From NCBI GenBank assembly GCA_023433855.1, contig JAEYTV010000134.1, positions 1 through 14,726 of the forward strand: a DNA stretch of 14,726 nucleotides. The letters are read 5' to 3'. This document shows positions 1 to 7,061 of the stretch, piece by piece. This DNA comes from Pseudomonadota bacterium. Its GTDB lineage: Bacteria > Pseudomonadota > Alphaproteobacteria > Rhizobiales > Rhizobiaceae. Each line of letters starts with the position of its first letter. The first letter of the stretch is position 1. Below the pieces are notes generated by a model, which saw only the letters and a list, made by a program, of their open reading frames with translations, made no database searches and was not told where the DNA came from. The position numbers and the translations under genes were made by a program.

Positions 1-987
1 CCCCCAGGAGATCAATGTGCCCCAGATTCCCTTGGGCAGATAAAGGACGAAGAGGATGAAGATGATGCCGACGATGAGTTGCCAGTTGGATGTCCATAGC
101 GAGAAGATGTCTTCCATGGAAAGGAAAGCGAGCGCACCCACGAACGGGCCAAAGAAGCTCCCCGCGCCGCCCAGCAGGGTCATCATCACGATGAGGCCGG
201 AGGTGTGGTAGTGCAGCGAATCGAGAGGCACGATCGACAGGTGCATGGCGGAGAGCGTTCCCGCCAATCCGCAAAGAACGCCCGACAGGACAAAGGACAG
301 AAGCTTGGTTCGCTCGACATTGTAGCCACAGGCGCGCGCACGGGTTTCGTTCTCGCGGATCGCTTCGATGACGGCCCCGAACGGTGAGTTGAGGACCCTC
401 GATACGAACCAGAGCGCCAGCGCCACGACGACCATGATGGCGTAGTATTTCACCAGGGGATCCAGAAAGTTGAGCGAAAACCCGGGGAAGGTGAGCGTAC
501 TGACGGTGAAGCCTCGCAGACCGTTCTCACCACCGGTCCAGGAAGATGCCTGAAGTGCGGTGTAGTAGACCAGTTGTGACAGGGCGAGCGTGACCATGGA
601 AAAATAGATGCCACGCGTCCGTATGGCGAGGACGCCCATGACCACGGAGAGCAGTCCGGCCACCAGAACGCCTATCAGCATCGCGAGGAACCAGTTCACT
701 CCGAACATGCCGATGGCAATGCCCGTGGCATAGGCGCCAGCCCCGAAAAACGCGGCATGACCGAAGGACAGCAGACCCGTGTAGCCAAACAGGAGATTGT
801 ACCCCACGGCGACAAGTCCGTAGATAAGCACGTTCACGGCCAGGGCCTGGGACGGGAGCACCCACGGCAGGATGCACAATGCGATAATAGAAAGAAGCAC
901 CCTGCTGCGGCTTGCATTGGTAAAGACGGATGCGAGGACGCTGTGGGAGGTGCCGGGGGCAAGTTCCACGTTTCGGACGACTGACAT
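1..987 (-). CDS. livM: Branched-chain amino acid type ABC transporter permease LivM (3' end outside window)
   Basis: This is an inner-membrane permease of a branched-chain amino acid type (HAAT) importer and pairs with LivH to form the channel. The reading frame is open for 329 codons from the ATG at 987 to the window edge without a stop, so the C-terminus is missing. The translation is strongly hydrophobic and carries the LivM-type motif YNLLFGYTGLLSFGHAAFFG near residues 75-95. Later it has the conserved AIRENETRARACGYN loop and the LLGGAGSFFGPFVGA segment. A GAGG ribosome site lies 5 nt before the ATG. The gap to the livH stop is only 10 bp, so the two are co-transcribed. The ATPase genes livG and livF are expected beyond the left edge. 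The family assignment is firm, but the true substrate is unknown; its operon partner, a molybdenum hydroxylase, argues that it need not be an amino acid. Confidence 0.95.
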   Translation of the reverse strand, partial: MSVVRNVELAPGTSHSVLASVFTNASRSRVLLSIIALCILPWVLPSQALAVNVLIYGLVAVGYNLLFGYTGLLSFGHAAFFGAGAYATGIAIGMFGVNWFLAMLIGVLVAGLLSVVMGVLAIRTRGIYFSMVTLALSQLVYYTALQASSWTGGENGLRGFTVSTLTFPGFSLNFLDPLVKYYAIMVVVALALWFVSRVLNSPFGAVIEAIRENETRARACGYNVERTKLLSFVLSGVLCGLAGTLSAMHLSIVPLDSLHYHTSGLIVMMTLLGGAGSFFGPFVGALAFLSMEDIFSLWTSNWQLIVGIIFILFVLYLPKGIWGTLISWG

Positions 988-997
988 TGTCACCTCA

Positions 998-1873
998 TCA
1001 AAGTCCGGGCGCCGCGCGACCATAAAGGCCGTTCGGACGTACCAGGAGGATAAGCGCCATCAGCGCGAACATGACGATCGTCGCCATTTCGGGAGCAAAC
1101 AACGAGGTCATGCTGACCGCCACTCCGACGACCAGGCCGGCGACGACTGCGCCTGCCAGTGAACCCATGCCTCCGATGACAGTGACTACGAAGGCTTCTG
1201 CCAGGACAAGCGTGCCCATCTCGGGGCTGACGTTGCGCATCGGAGCGGCAAGCACGCCGCCGAGTGCAGTAATGCCGACCCCGATGCCGAAGACAACGAG
1301 CCACAGCTTGTTGATGTCGACGCCGAGGACCCGCATGATCAGCGGATCGGCGGAGCCTGCACGAACGATCAGGCCGAACTTCGTCTTTTCCAGTCCGATC
1401 CAGAGCAGCAGCAAGACCGTCACCACCACCCCGATGACGAAGAGCCGGTAAAGCGGGAAGAAACCGATTCCCAGGTTGACCACGCCGCGAAGGGCCGCTG
1501 GTGTCGAGAAGGGAATCCCGTCCGTGCCGAAGAGAATGCGCACCGCCTCGACCAGCACATAGCCGAGACCGAACGTCAGAAGCAGGGGATCGTCGGGCGA
1601 GCGACCGTAAAGAGGACGGATGAGGAAGCGCTCGATGAGCATGCCGAACAGGCCGATGAGAATCGGCGCCAGCAGGAGAGCCCACCAGAAGCTCCCCGTC
1701 AGCCCCGCCACATAAAGCCCGGCATAGGCGCCCACCATGAACAACGCGCCATGCGCAAAGTTCACGATGCCCAGCATGCCGAAGATGATCGACAAGCCGA
1801 GCGCAACCATGATCAGCACCGCGCCGAGGGCGAGACCCGAAAACAGCTGCATTGCAAAGAGTTGGACCGTCAT
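998..1873 (-). CDS. livH: Branched-chain amino acid type ABC transporter permease LivH
   Basis: This 291-residue inner-membrane permease is the LivH half of the channel. It has the full family length and is almost entirely made of hydrophobic segments. Residues 35-50 carry the LivH signature GIVNFAHGALFMVGAY, followed by an ERFLIRPL-type loop and an IGGMGSLAGAVVAGLVVG segment, the EAA-like contact region for the ATPases. The ATG at 1873 has a GAGG site 3 nt upstream. It lies 20 bp after the solute-binding protein gene and 10 bp before livM, in the same operon as the hydroxylase subunits. It should work with the solute-binding protein encoded just upstream. Nothing in the sequence identifies the transported compound. 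Confidence 0.95.
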   Translation of the reverse strand: MTVQLFAMQLFSGLALGAVLIMVALGLSIIFGMLGIVNFAHGALFMVGAYAGLYVAGLTGSFWWALLLAPILIGLFGMLIERFLIRPLYGRSPDDPLLLTFGLGYVLVEAVRILFGTDGIPFSTPAALRGVVNLGIGFFPLYRLFVIGVVVTVLLLLWIGLEKTKFGLIVRAGSADPLIMRVLGVDINKLWLVVFGIGVGITALGGVLAAPMRNVSPEMGTLVLAEAFVVTVIGGMGSLAGAVVAGLVVGVAVSMTSLFAPEMATIVMFALMALILLVRPNGLYGRAAPGL

Positions 1874-1893
1874 AACCTCATCCGTTCCAAGAT

Positions 1894-3138
1894 TCAGCTC
1901 TTGAAGCCGAGTTCAGAGCAGCTTCGCAGAACGCTCTCGGACGCTGGCTCATTGGCGACGATCTTGAAGAGATCGACGTCTGACGCCATGTCCGCCTTGG
2001 ACTTTGATTCAAGCACCAGGACGGATTGCACCGACTGATGGTCACATTTGCGATAGGATTGTTCCCCCTTCGCGACGTCGTATTTCAGCGCTTCCAGCGC
2101 AGCGATAACCTTGTCGGTCTCCGTTCCCCCGGCCTTTTCGATGGCCATCAGCAGGGAGGCGACACCCGTATAGCCGTAGGCGCCGTAGTCGGTTGGTATC
2201 GCGCCGCCATATTCAGCGCGGAAGGCATCGTTGAACGCCTTGGCCGATGGCACTGTCTCTTCGAGGCCCCAATAGTAGTTCGCTCCGCCAACCACGCCTT
2301 CGAAGACTTCCGGATCAACCGCCAGGCGCTGATTGTGCAGAAGCACCGGAACGACGATCTTCATCATGTCCTTGACGCCGAAATCAACGGCCTGCTTGAT
2401 GGAGTTCGCCTGATCACGTCCGAAATTGCAGATGCAGAGGATGTCCGCGCCCGAAGACAGGATCGTCGGGAGGAAGGTCGAATAGTCGGCAGCCCCGAAC
2501 GGGTGCAGGATTTCGCTTACGGTTTCTGCGCCGATCGCTTCTGCGGCACGTTTGAAACCAGTTAGCATCTCGTGTCCATACGCGTAGTCCGCGACCAGAT
2601 AGGCGACTTTAGAGCCTTTCTGGAAGCTATGCTTCGCTACCACCGCCGTCGTCATCGTCGGGTTGAGTGCTTCATGGAATGTATAGGGGCTGAAGTCCTT
2701 GATCTCGTTGATTGTGTCGGACTGACTGATAGAGATGTAAAGCACGTTGCGGGCGCGGGTGACTTCGTTGACCGCCAGTTGCACCGCACTCGAGAGCGCA
2801 CCAACAACCGCGTGGACCCGATCTTTCTCTATCAGTTCCAGCGTGCGAGTGGCTGCCTCGCCGGCGTTCAGCTTGTCGTCGCGAACCAGAAGCTCGATCT
2901 TGCGCCCGGAGATCCCTCCCTTCTCGTTCGCAAGTTTGACGGCAAGCTGCGCGCTGCGCACCTGGTCGTTGGCTTCTGCGGCGAACGGGCCGGTCAGCGG
3001 CGTCGGGAACCCGATTCGGATCGTCTCCTGCTGCGCGCGTGCAATCCACGGCATGGAAAGGGCGCCGGCAGTGCCGGCAAGCCCCAGAAGTGCCGCACGG
3101 CGGCTCATTTCTCGCGAGAATAACTTGCCTTCGGTCAT
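1894..3138 (-). CDS. ABC transporter substrate-binding protein (periplasmic binding protein type 1, LivJ/LivK-like), Tat-exported
   Basis: This 414-residue protein should capture the substrate in the periplasm and deliver it to LivHM. The N-terminus is a twin-arginine signal: residues 12-20 read SRRAALLGL, followed by a hydrophobic stretch and an A-R-A cleavage site after residue 35. The mature part begins with ETIRIGFPTPLTGPFA, the usual start of a LIV-type binding fold. It continues with GRKIELLVRDDKLN, then VHAVVGALSSAVQLAV, and a second lobe containing DYAYGHEM. The length is normal for the family. The ATG at 3138 follows an unusually strong ribosome site. It lies 31 bp downstream of the molybdopterin subunit gene and 20 bp upstream of livH. 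This placement suggests it binds the hydroxylase substrate, its product or a related compound. LIV-type binding proteins include many specific for aromatic acids and other non-amino-acid ligands, so the annotation should not be read as leucine binding. Confidence 0.93.
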   Translation of the reverse strand: MTEGKLFSREMSRRAALLGLAGTAGALSMPWIARAQQETIRIGFPTPLTGPFAAEANDQVRSAQLAVKLANEKGGISGRKIELLVRDDKLNAGEAATRTLELIEKDRVHAVVGALSSAVQLAVNEVTRARNVLYISISQSDTINEIKDFSPYTFHEALNPTMTTAVVAKHSFQKGSKVAYLVADYAYGHEMLTGFKRAAEAIGAETVSEILHPFGAADYSTFLPTILSSGADILCICNFGRDQANSIKQAVDFGVKDMMKIVVPVLLHNQRLAVDPEVFEGVVGGANYYWGLEETVPSAKAFNDAFRAEYGGAIPTDYGAYGYTGVASLLMAIEKAGGTETDKVIAALEALKYDVAKGEQSYRKCDHQSVQSVLVLESKSKADMASDVDLFKIVANEPASESVLRSCSELGFKS

Positions 3139-3143
3139 ATTGT

Positions 3144-3155
3144 CCTCCTCCTCCT
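3144..3155 (-). promoter_or_regulatory. Extended Shine-Dalgarno of the substrate-binding protein gene
   Basis: On the minus strand this reads as four tandem AGG units (AGGAGGAGGAGG), ending 5 nt before the ATG at 3138. It is far stronger than the ribosome sites of the neighbouring operon genes, which carry short GAGG or GGGGAG sites. A binding protein normally has to be made in excess of its permeases, so a strong internal site fits that need. It also fixes the start codon. Confidence 0.8.
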
Positions 3156-3169
3156 GGACATAGGTCTGA

Positions 3170-5539
3170 TCATATTGTCCCGAGCGCTCGCAAGATCCGT
3201 GCAGGCGTCATCGGTATCTGCGTCAGTGTGGCTCCATAGCTTGAGAGCGCATCATTCACTGCATTCATCGCGGCAGCCGAAGCAGCTGCAGTGCCGGCCT
3301 CGCCCACTCCCTTTGCACCGAGTTCAGTGTCGGCCGTCGGGGTTTCGACATGTGCGATTTCAATATCGGGCATTTCGCAGGCCATCGGCACCAGGTAATC
3401 GGCCAGCGATCCGTTGGTCAGCTGCCCTTCTTCGTTGTACAGGCACTCCTCAAAGAAGGCCGCACCCAACCCCTGGACGACGCCTCCGCGAATCTGCTCG
3501 TCGACGAGCAGCGGATTGATGATCCTGCCGCAGTCTTCAACCACCCAGTGCTTCAGGATCTTCACGAATCCGGTCTCGATATCGACCTCCACGAGGGAGC
3601 CTTGAGCGCCGTTGGTAAAGGCGAAGGGGTATCCCTGCGGGGCATAATGATGGACGACCGAAAGCTGCGCCTGAGTACCGGGTGGCAGTGTGTCGGAGCG
3701 GAAGAAGGCGATACGGGCAACTTCGGCCAGGCTGATACGCGGCTGGAAGGTTGCCGCATCCACGACCCATCCGGCACTCATGTCGAGCTCATCCGGCTGG
3801 GCTTGCAGGATCGCGCTGGCGACTGCGACCACGTTTTTCTTGAGCTTGCGCGCCGCCTGAAGCGCGGTTTCCCCTCCGATCCCGGCGCCGCGGCAAGCCC
3901 AGGTGGCCCCGCCATGCGGCGTCGTGTCGGTATCGCCGGTCATCACGCGCACTGCGGACCGGTCGACCCCGAGATGTTCTGCCACGATCTGTCCGATGAT
4001 GGTCTCGGTTCCCTGCCCCTGCTCGGTGACCGAAATCGAACAATGCACTTCGCCGGAAGGTGTCAGCTTCACGATGGCGCCGTCCTGAGCCGAGATGCGT
4101 GCGCCGCCGACGCCATAGAATGCCGGGCTAGGGTTGGTGATCTCGACGAAAAGCGCGATCCCTATGCCTCGTATCACTCCTGCCTTGCGCAGTTCCGCCT
4201 GCTCGGCCCGGAGCGCGTCGTAATTCATCAGCGACCGCAAGCGTACCAGACATGCTTCGTGGGAGAGTTTCTCAAACCGATAGCCTGTGGGTGAGGTTCT
4301 CGGGTAGCTGTCGTCTGGAATGATGTTCCGTGCCCGAAAATCGAAAGGATCCATCCCGAGTTCCCGAGCAGCACGATCCATGAGGCACTCCGTCACGGCA
4401 CAGGCGATCGGGTGGCCCACGGCACGATACTGGCTGGTCTGCACCTTGTTCTGGAAAACTACGGAGAGCTTGGCCCGGTACGAGTCGAAATCGTAAGGCG
4501 CGCCAATCAGCCGAATGACCTGGTTGCCTTCCACCGCGCTGGTGCGGGGATAACTGGAAAACGAGCCGATCGCGGTTACGTCATCGACGTCCATGCCACA
4601 GACCCTCCCGTCCTTCCCAACGGCGAGCCGGGCCGTAACACGATGGTCGCGGGCATGGATATCCGAGACGAAAGACTCCATTCGGTCGGCGACGTATTTC
4701 ACCGGGCGGCCAAGCAGGATCGAGGCGCCTACAACTGCCATCTCCTCGTTATAGACATGCAATTTCATCCCGAACGAACCGCCTATGTCGGGTGCGATAA
4801 TCCGAACGTTGCCTTCCGGGATCCCGAAGTGCCGGGAATACACATCCTGGAACTGGTAAGGGGTCTGCGTTGCGTGGTGCGCCGTCAGCCGGTTCTCGGC
4901 CTGGTCGAAGTCCGCGACGATTGCTCGCGGTTCGAGCGTGACCGCCGTGTGGCGCCCGAAGGTGAAGCGTTCTTCGACTGAAAGCATCGCTGTCGCGAAG
5001 GCCTCGTCCACACCGCCGCTATCGAGCTTCGCGCCGAAACAAAGGTTGTTCTCAAGGTCCTCCGAGATGGCTGGCCTGGAAAGTGCTTCCACAGGATCGG
5101 CAAGCACCGGCAGGTCGTCGATTTCCAGTTCTACGAGTTCTGCAGCGTCCTCGGCGACAGCCCTCGTGTCTGCGACAATCAGGACGACCGGCTGGCCCGA
5201 CCAGGTAACCTTGTCGACCGGGAGCGGCAGTTGGGGCAGCGACTTCATGCCCGCGAAATGCTCCAGGGTACCGGTCCAGGCGGTGCAGATTGCCGCAAGG
5301 TCACTACCGGTAAAGATGGCGCGGACGCCGGCAACTGTTCTCGCCTGCTCGACATTGATCGAGACGATCCTGCCGTGTGCATACGGGCTGCGAACGAAGG
5401 CGGCGTGCAGCATGCGAGGCAAGACAAGGTCCGTGACATATCGGCCCCTACCGTCCAGCAGGCGCTTGGCATTGGGACGCGATACGGAGCGGCCGATATA
5501 ACTGTTCGGCCTGTCGAGAGACCCGGCAAGAACCTTCAT
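3170..5539 (-). CDS. Xanthine dehydrogenase/CO dehydrogenase-family molybdopterin-binding (large) subunit
   Basis: This is the catalytic subunit of a molybdenum hydroxylase, 789 residues, full length. It hydroxylates an unidentified substrate with water as oxygen donor and passes electrons to the [2Fe-2S] and FAD subunits. Residues 14-110 form the aldehyde oxidase/xanthine dehydrogenase a/b hammerhead domain (IGRSVSRPNAKRLLDGRGRY). The molybdopterin domain follows, with GGSFGMK at 253-259, QYRAVGHP at 370-377 and the cofactor-contacting EQGQGTET around 506-513. Residues 744-750 read GVGEAGT, with Glu747 at the place of the family's catalytic base. The AYRCSFR loop of true form I CO dehydrogenase is absent, so it is not a CO oxidiser of that class. 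Its ATG overlaps the small-subunit stop by four bases (ATGA), so the two are translationally coupled. Aldehyde, purine or N-heteroaromatic substrates are all possible. Confidence 0.93.
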   Translation of the reverse strand: MKVLAGSLDRPNSYIGRSVSRPNAKRLLDGRGRYVTDLVLPRMLHAAFVRSPYAHGRIVSINVEQARTVAGVRAIFTGSDLAAICTAWTGTLEHFAGMKSLPQLPLPVDKVTWSGQPVVLIVADTRAVAEDAAELVELEIDDLPVLADPVEALSRPAISEDLENNLCFGAKLDSGGVDEAFATAMLSVEERFTFGRHTAVTLEPRAIVADFDQAENRLTAHHATQTPYQFQDVYSRHFGIPEGNVRIIAPDIGGSFGMKLHVYNEEMAVVGASILLGRPVKYVADRMESFVSDIHARDHRVTARLAVGKDGRVCGMDVDDVTAIGSFSSYPRTSAVEGNQVIRLIGAPYDFDSYRAKLSVVFQNKVQTSQYRAVGHPIACAVTECLMDRAARELGMDPFDFRARNIIPDDSYPRTSPTGYRFEKLSHEACLVRLRSLMNYDALRAEQAELRKAGVIRGIGIALFVEITNPSPAFYGVGGARISAQDGAIVKLTPSGEVHCSISVTEQGQGTETIIGQIVAEHLGVDRSAVRVMTGDTDTTPHGGATWACRGAGIGGETALQAARKLKKNVVAVASAILQAQPDELDMSAGWVVDAATFQPRISLAEVARIAFFRSDTLPPGTQAQLSVVHHYAPQGYPFAFTNGAQGSLVEVDIETGFVKILKHWVVEDCGRIINPLLVDEQIRGGVVQGLGAAFFEECLYNEEGQLTNGSLADYLVPMACEMPDIEIAHVETPTADTELGAKGVGEAGTAAASAAAMNAVNDALSSYGATLTQIPMTPARILRALGTI

Positions 5540-6033
5540 GCCTCTTCCCCTTGCGTCGTCCGCTGGCGTTGCTTGGCTGTCTGCTCGACGGCGTCGACGA
5601 TCGCCTCGTAGCCAGTGCAGCGACAGTAGTTTCCCGACAGCGCGTCGCGAATCTCATCGCGGCTCGGGACCTCGGCCGAGGTGAGAATGCCATAGGCACT
5701 CATCAGCATGCCGGGGGTGCAGAAGCCGCATTGCAGGGCATTCCGTTCATGGAATGTCGCCTGGAGGTCGGCAATCACCTTGCGGCTCGTCAGGCCCTCG
5801 ATCGTTTCCACGGCACAGCCGTCCGCCTGGACGGCGAACATCAGGCAAGCATGGACCGGGCGGTCATCAAGAAGCACAAGGCAAGCGCCGCACACACCCA
5901 TCTCGCAGCCCAGATGCGTCCCCGTCAGCTGCTGGTCCTGCCGGAGGAAATCGGCAAGCGTCGTCCGAGGTGAGACGAGAGCCTCGACCGCATCGCCGTT
6001 GATGGTCAAAGAAACCGCTGTCTTTTCGCTCAT
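5536..6033 (-). CDS. Molybdenum hydroxylase small subunit, two [2Fe-2S] clusters
   Basis: This 165-residue electron-transfer subunit has all eight cluster cysteines. The N-terminal plant-ferredoxin-like cluster uses Cys43, Cys48, Cys51 and Cys63 (CEMGVCGAC, then HAC). The C-terminal helical domain cluster uses Cys102, Cys105, Cys137 and Cys139 (QCGFCTPGM, then NYCRCTGYE). Length and spacing match the CoxS/XdhC-type small subunit. It carries electrons from the molybdenum centre of the large subunit to FAD on the medium subunit. No export signal is seen, so the enzyme should be cytoplasmic. The start ATG at 6033 overlaps the stop of the FAD subunit as ATGA, with a GGGGAG/GAGG ribosome site inside the upstream gene. 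Its own stop overlaps the large-subunit start in the same way. Confidence 0.96.
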   Translation of the reverse strand: MSEKTAVSLTINGDAVEALVSPRTTLADFLRQDQQLTGTHLGCEMGVCGACLVLLDDRPVHACLMFAVQADGCAVETIEGLTSRKVIADLQATFHERNALQCGFCTPGMLMSAYGILTSAEVPSRDEIRDALSGNYCRCTGYEAIVDAVEQTAKQRQRTTQGEEA

Positions 6034-6890
6034 TCCTCGCTCCCCAGGCGGCCGAGCAGGCGGCCAAGCAGTACGCGCGCAAGATGCATGCGCATGGCGG
6101 CGGGCGTATGCTCGTCGCCGGGGGGATCCAGATCGAGGGCAAGCATGTCCTGGGCCTGGCGAATTGTTTCGCTCGTCAACCGTTTGCCGTTCAGCATGTC
6201 CTCGACATGGCCCGGCCTGACGGGAGTGGACCCGACCGAAAAGAAGGCGAGACGGACACGCTGTACGAGATCACCATCGACTACCGCGTCGAGGCCAGCA
6301 CCGACGACTGCATAGTCGCCCCGACGCCGCGCCATCTCGTCGAACACCACTCGCGATCGCTCCTCCGCGATCGGGACAAAGACAGCGGTGATGATTTCGC
6401 CGGGCTGTAATGCGGTTTCATATAGGTCGAGGAAGAAGTCGCGGGCTTCCACATGTCGGCTGCCTTCAGAGGACGCTATCTCGATGGTTGCGTCGAGCGC
6501 GAGAACCATGGCCGGAAATTCCGCTGCCGGATCGGCCAGCGCAAGGCTGCCGCCGAAAGTTCCCTTGTTGCGGATGGCCGGATGGGCAACGAACGGCGCA
6601 GCCGCCGCGAGAAGGGGCGCATGCTGCCGAACGAGAGGCGAGGACAATATCTCGCAATGGCGCGTGGCGGCGCCGATCCGCAGCCTTTCCCCGTCCAGCC
6701 GAACCCCACGCAACTCATCAAGGCGCGCTATGTCGATCAGCAGTGCCGGTGCCTGCAACCGCAACGCCAGTGCGGGAACAAGGCTCTGCCCCCCAGCGAT
6801 AAAACATGCGTCGTCGCCGCACGCGGCAAATGACTGCAGCGCTTCCCCCACCGTCCGTGGACGAATGTAATCGAAAGCTCTCGCCTTCAC
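6030..6890 (-). CDS. Molybdenum hydroxylase FAD-binding (medium) subunit
   Basis: This 286-residue protein is the FAD subunit (CoxM-type) that hands electrons to the final acceptor. Residues 32-39 read AGGQSLVP, the first FAD-binding motif. Residues 106-124 read IRNKGTFGGSLALADPAAE, the second and most diagnostic one. The C-terminal third (FFSVGSTPVRP onwards) is the CO dehydrogenase flavoprotein C-terminal domain. The start is a GTG at 6890, preceded by the purine-rich GGGAGGAGAAGA; no in-frame ATG gives a better N-terminus. It is the first gene of the six-gene operon, and its promoter region is shared with the divergent TetR gene. The order FAD - FeS - Mo is one standard arrangement for three-subunit enzymes of this family. 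Confidence 0.94.
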   Translation of the reverse strand: MKARAFDYIRPRTVGEALQSFAACGDDACFIAGGQSLVPALALRLQAPALLIDIARLDELRGVRLDGERLRIGAATRHCEILSSPLVRQHAPLLAAAAPFVAHPAIRNKGTFGGSLALADPAAEFPAMVLALDATIEIASSEGSRHVEARDFFLDLYETALQPGEIITAVFVPIAEERSRVVFDEMARRRGDYAVVGAGLDAVVDGDLVQRVRLAFFSVGSTPVRPGHVEDMLNGKRLTSETIRQAQDMLALDLDPPGDEHTPAAMRMHLARVLLGRLLGRLGSEE

Positions 6891-6915
6891 TCTTCTCCTC
6901 CCAATGGCCCCGTTT

Positions 6916-6933
6916 TGTGACCATATGGTTACA
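6916..6933. promoter_or_regulatory. Putative TetR-family operator, 18-bp palindrome (site 1)
   Basis: TGTGACCATATGGTTACA is palindromic at eight of nine positions, centred between 6924 and 6925. It lies between two divergent genes, one of which encodes a TetR-family protein, and overlaps the predicted -10 and start region of the operon. Size, symmetry and position are those of a TetR-family operator. Binding itself is inferred. Confidence 0.6.
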
Positions 6934-6960
6934 ATATTGGGGCTGGAGCGAGGTGGTCAA
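6931..6960 (-). promoter_or_regulatory. Putative sigma70-type promoter of the hydroxylase-transporter operon
   Basis: On the minus strand, TTGACC (6960-6955, five of six matches to TTGACA) is followed after 18 bp by TATTGT (6936-6931, four of six matches to TATAAT). Transcription would start near 6923-6926, about 35 bp before the GTG at 6890. The -10 region touches the palindromic operator at 6916-6933, so a bound repressor would block the promoter. The call rests on eye-matching only. Confidence 0.45.
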
Positions 6961-6965
6961 GCGAA

Positions 6966-7006
6966 ATTACCATTTGGTCTCAAATTAATTACCGCTTGGT
7001 CTCAAA
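6966..7006. promoter_or_regulatory. Two further operator-like sites as a 22-bp-spaced direct repeat (sites 2 and 3)
   Basis: ATTACCATTTGGTCTCAAA (6966-6984) recurs as ATTACCGCTTGGTCTCAAA (6988-7006), 17 of 19 bases identical and exactly 22 bp apart, about two helical turns. Both keep the ACC-N4-GGT core of site 1. The reverse complement of site 1 matches site 2 at 13 of 18 positions. They sit upstream of the ATG of the TetR gene and probably serve autoregulation. Confidence 0.5.
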
Positions 7007-7061
7007 CTTGTGCTGCGCTATCGCTGTGAAGCGCGAAGAACCACATGGGGACAGAACATCC

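Noticed and set aside
990..1685. Minus-strand open frame overlapping livH in another frame
   Set aside because: The translation is Arg- and Ser-rich without hydrophobic segments, and livH itself has clear permease motifs over the same DNA.
3350..4294. Long plus-strand open frame antisense to the molybdopterin subunit gene, and others of the same kind at 2026-2565, 2572-3123 and 4412-4981
   Set aside because: They lie opposite well-supported genes, their translations are Arg-, Gly- and His-rich without recognisable domains, and such frames are expected in G+C-rich DNA.
3170..6890. Aerobic carbon monoxide dehydrogenase (coxMSL)
   Set aside because: Gene order and folds agree, but the large subunit lacks the AYRCSFR loop with its copper-binding cysteine, so only a general hydroxylase call is justified.
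6996..7061. TTG start extending the TetR protein by 22 residues
   Set aside because: The TTG lies inside an operator-like repeat and has no ribosome site, and the TetR domain begins well after the ATG at 7062, which has GGGGA upstream.
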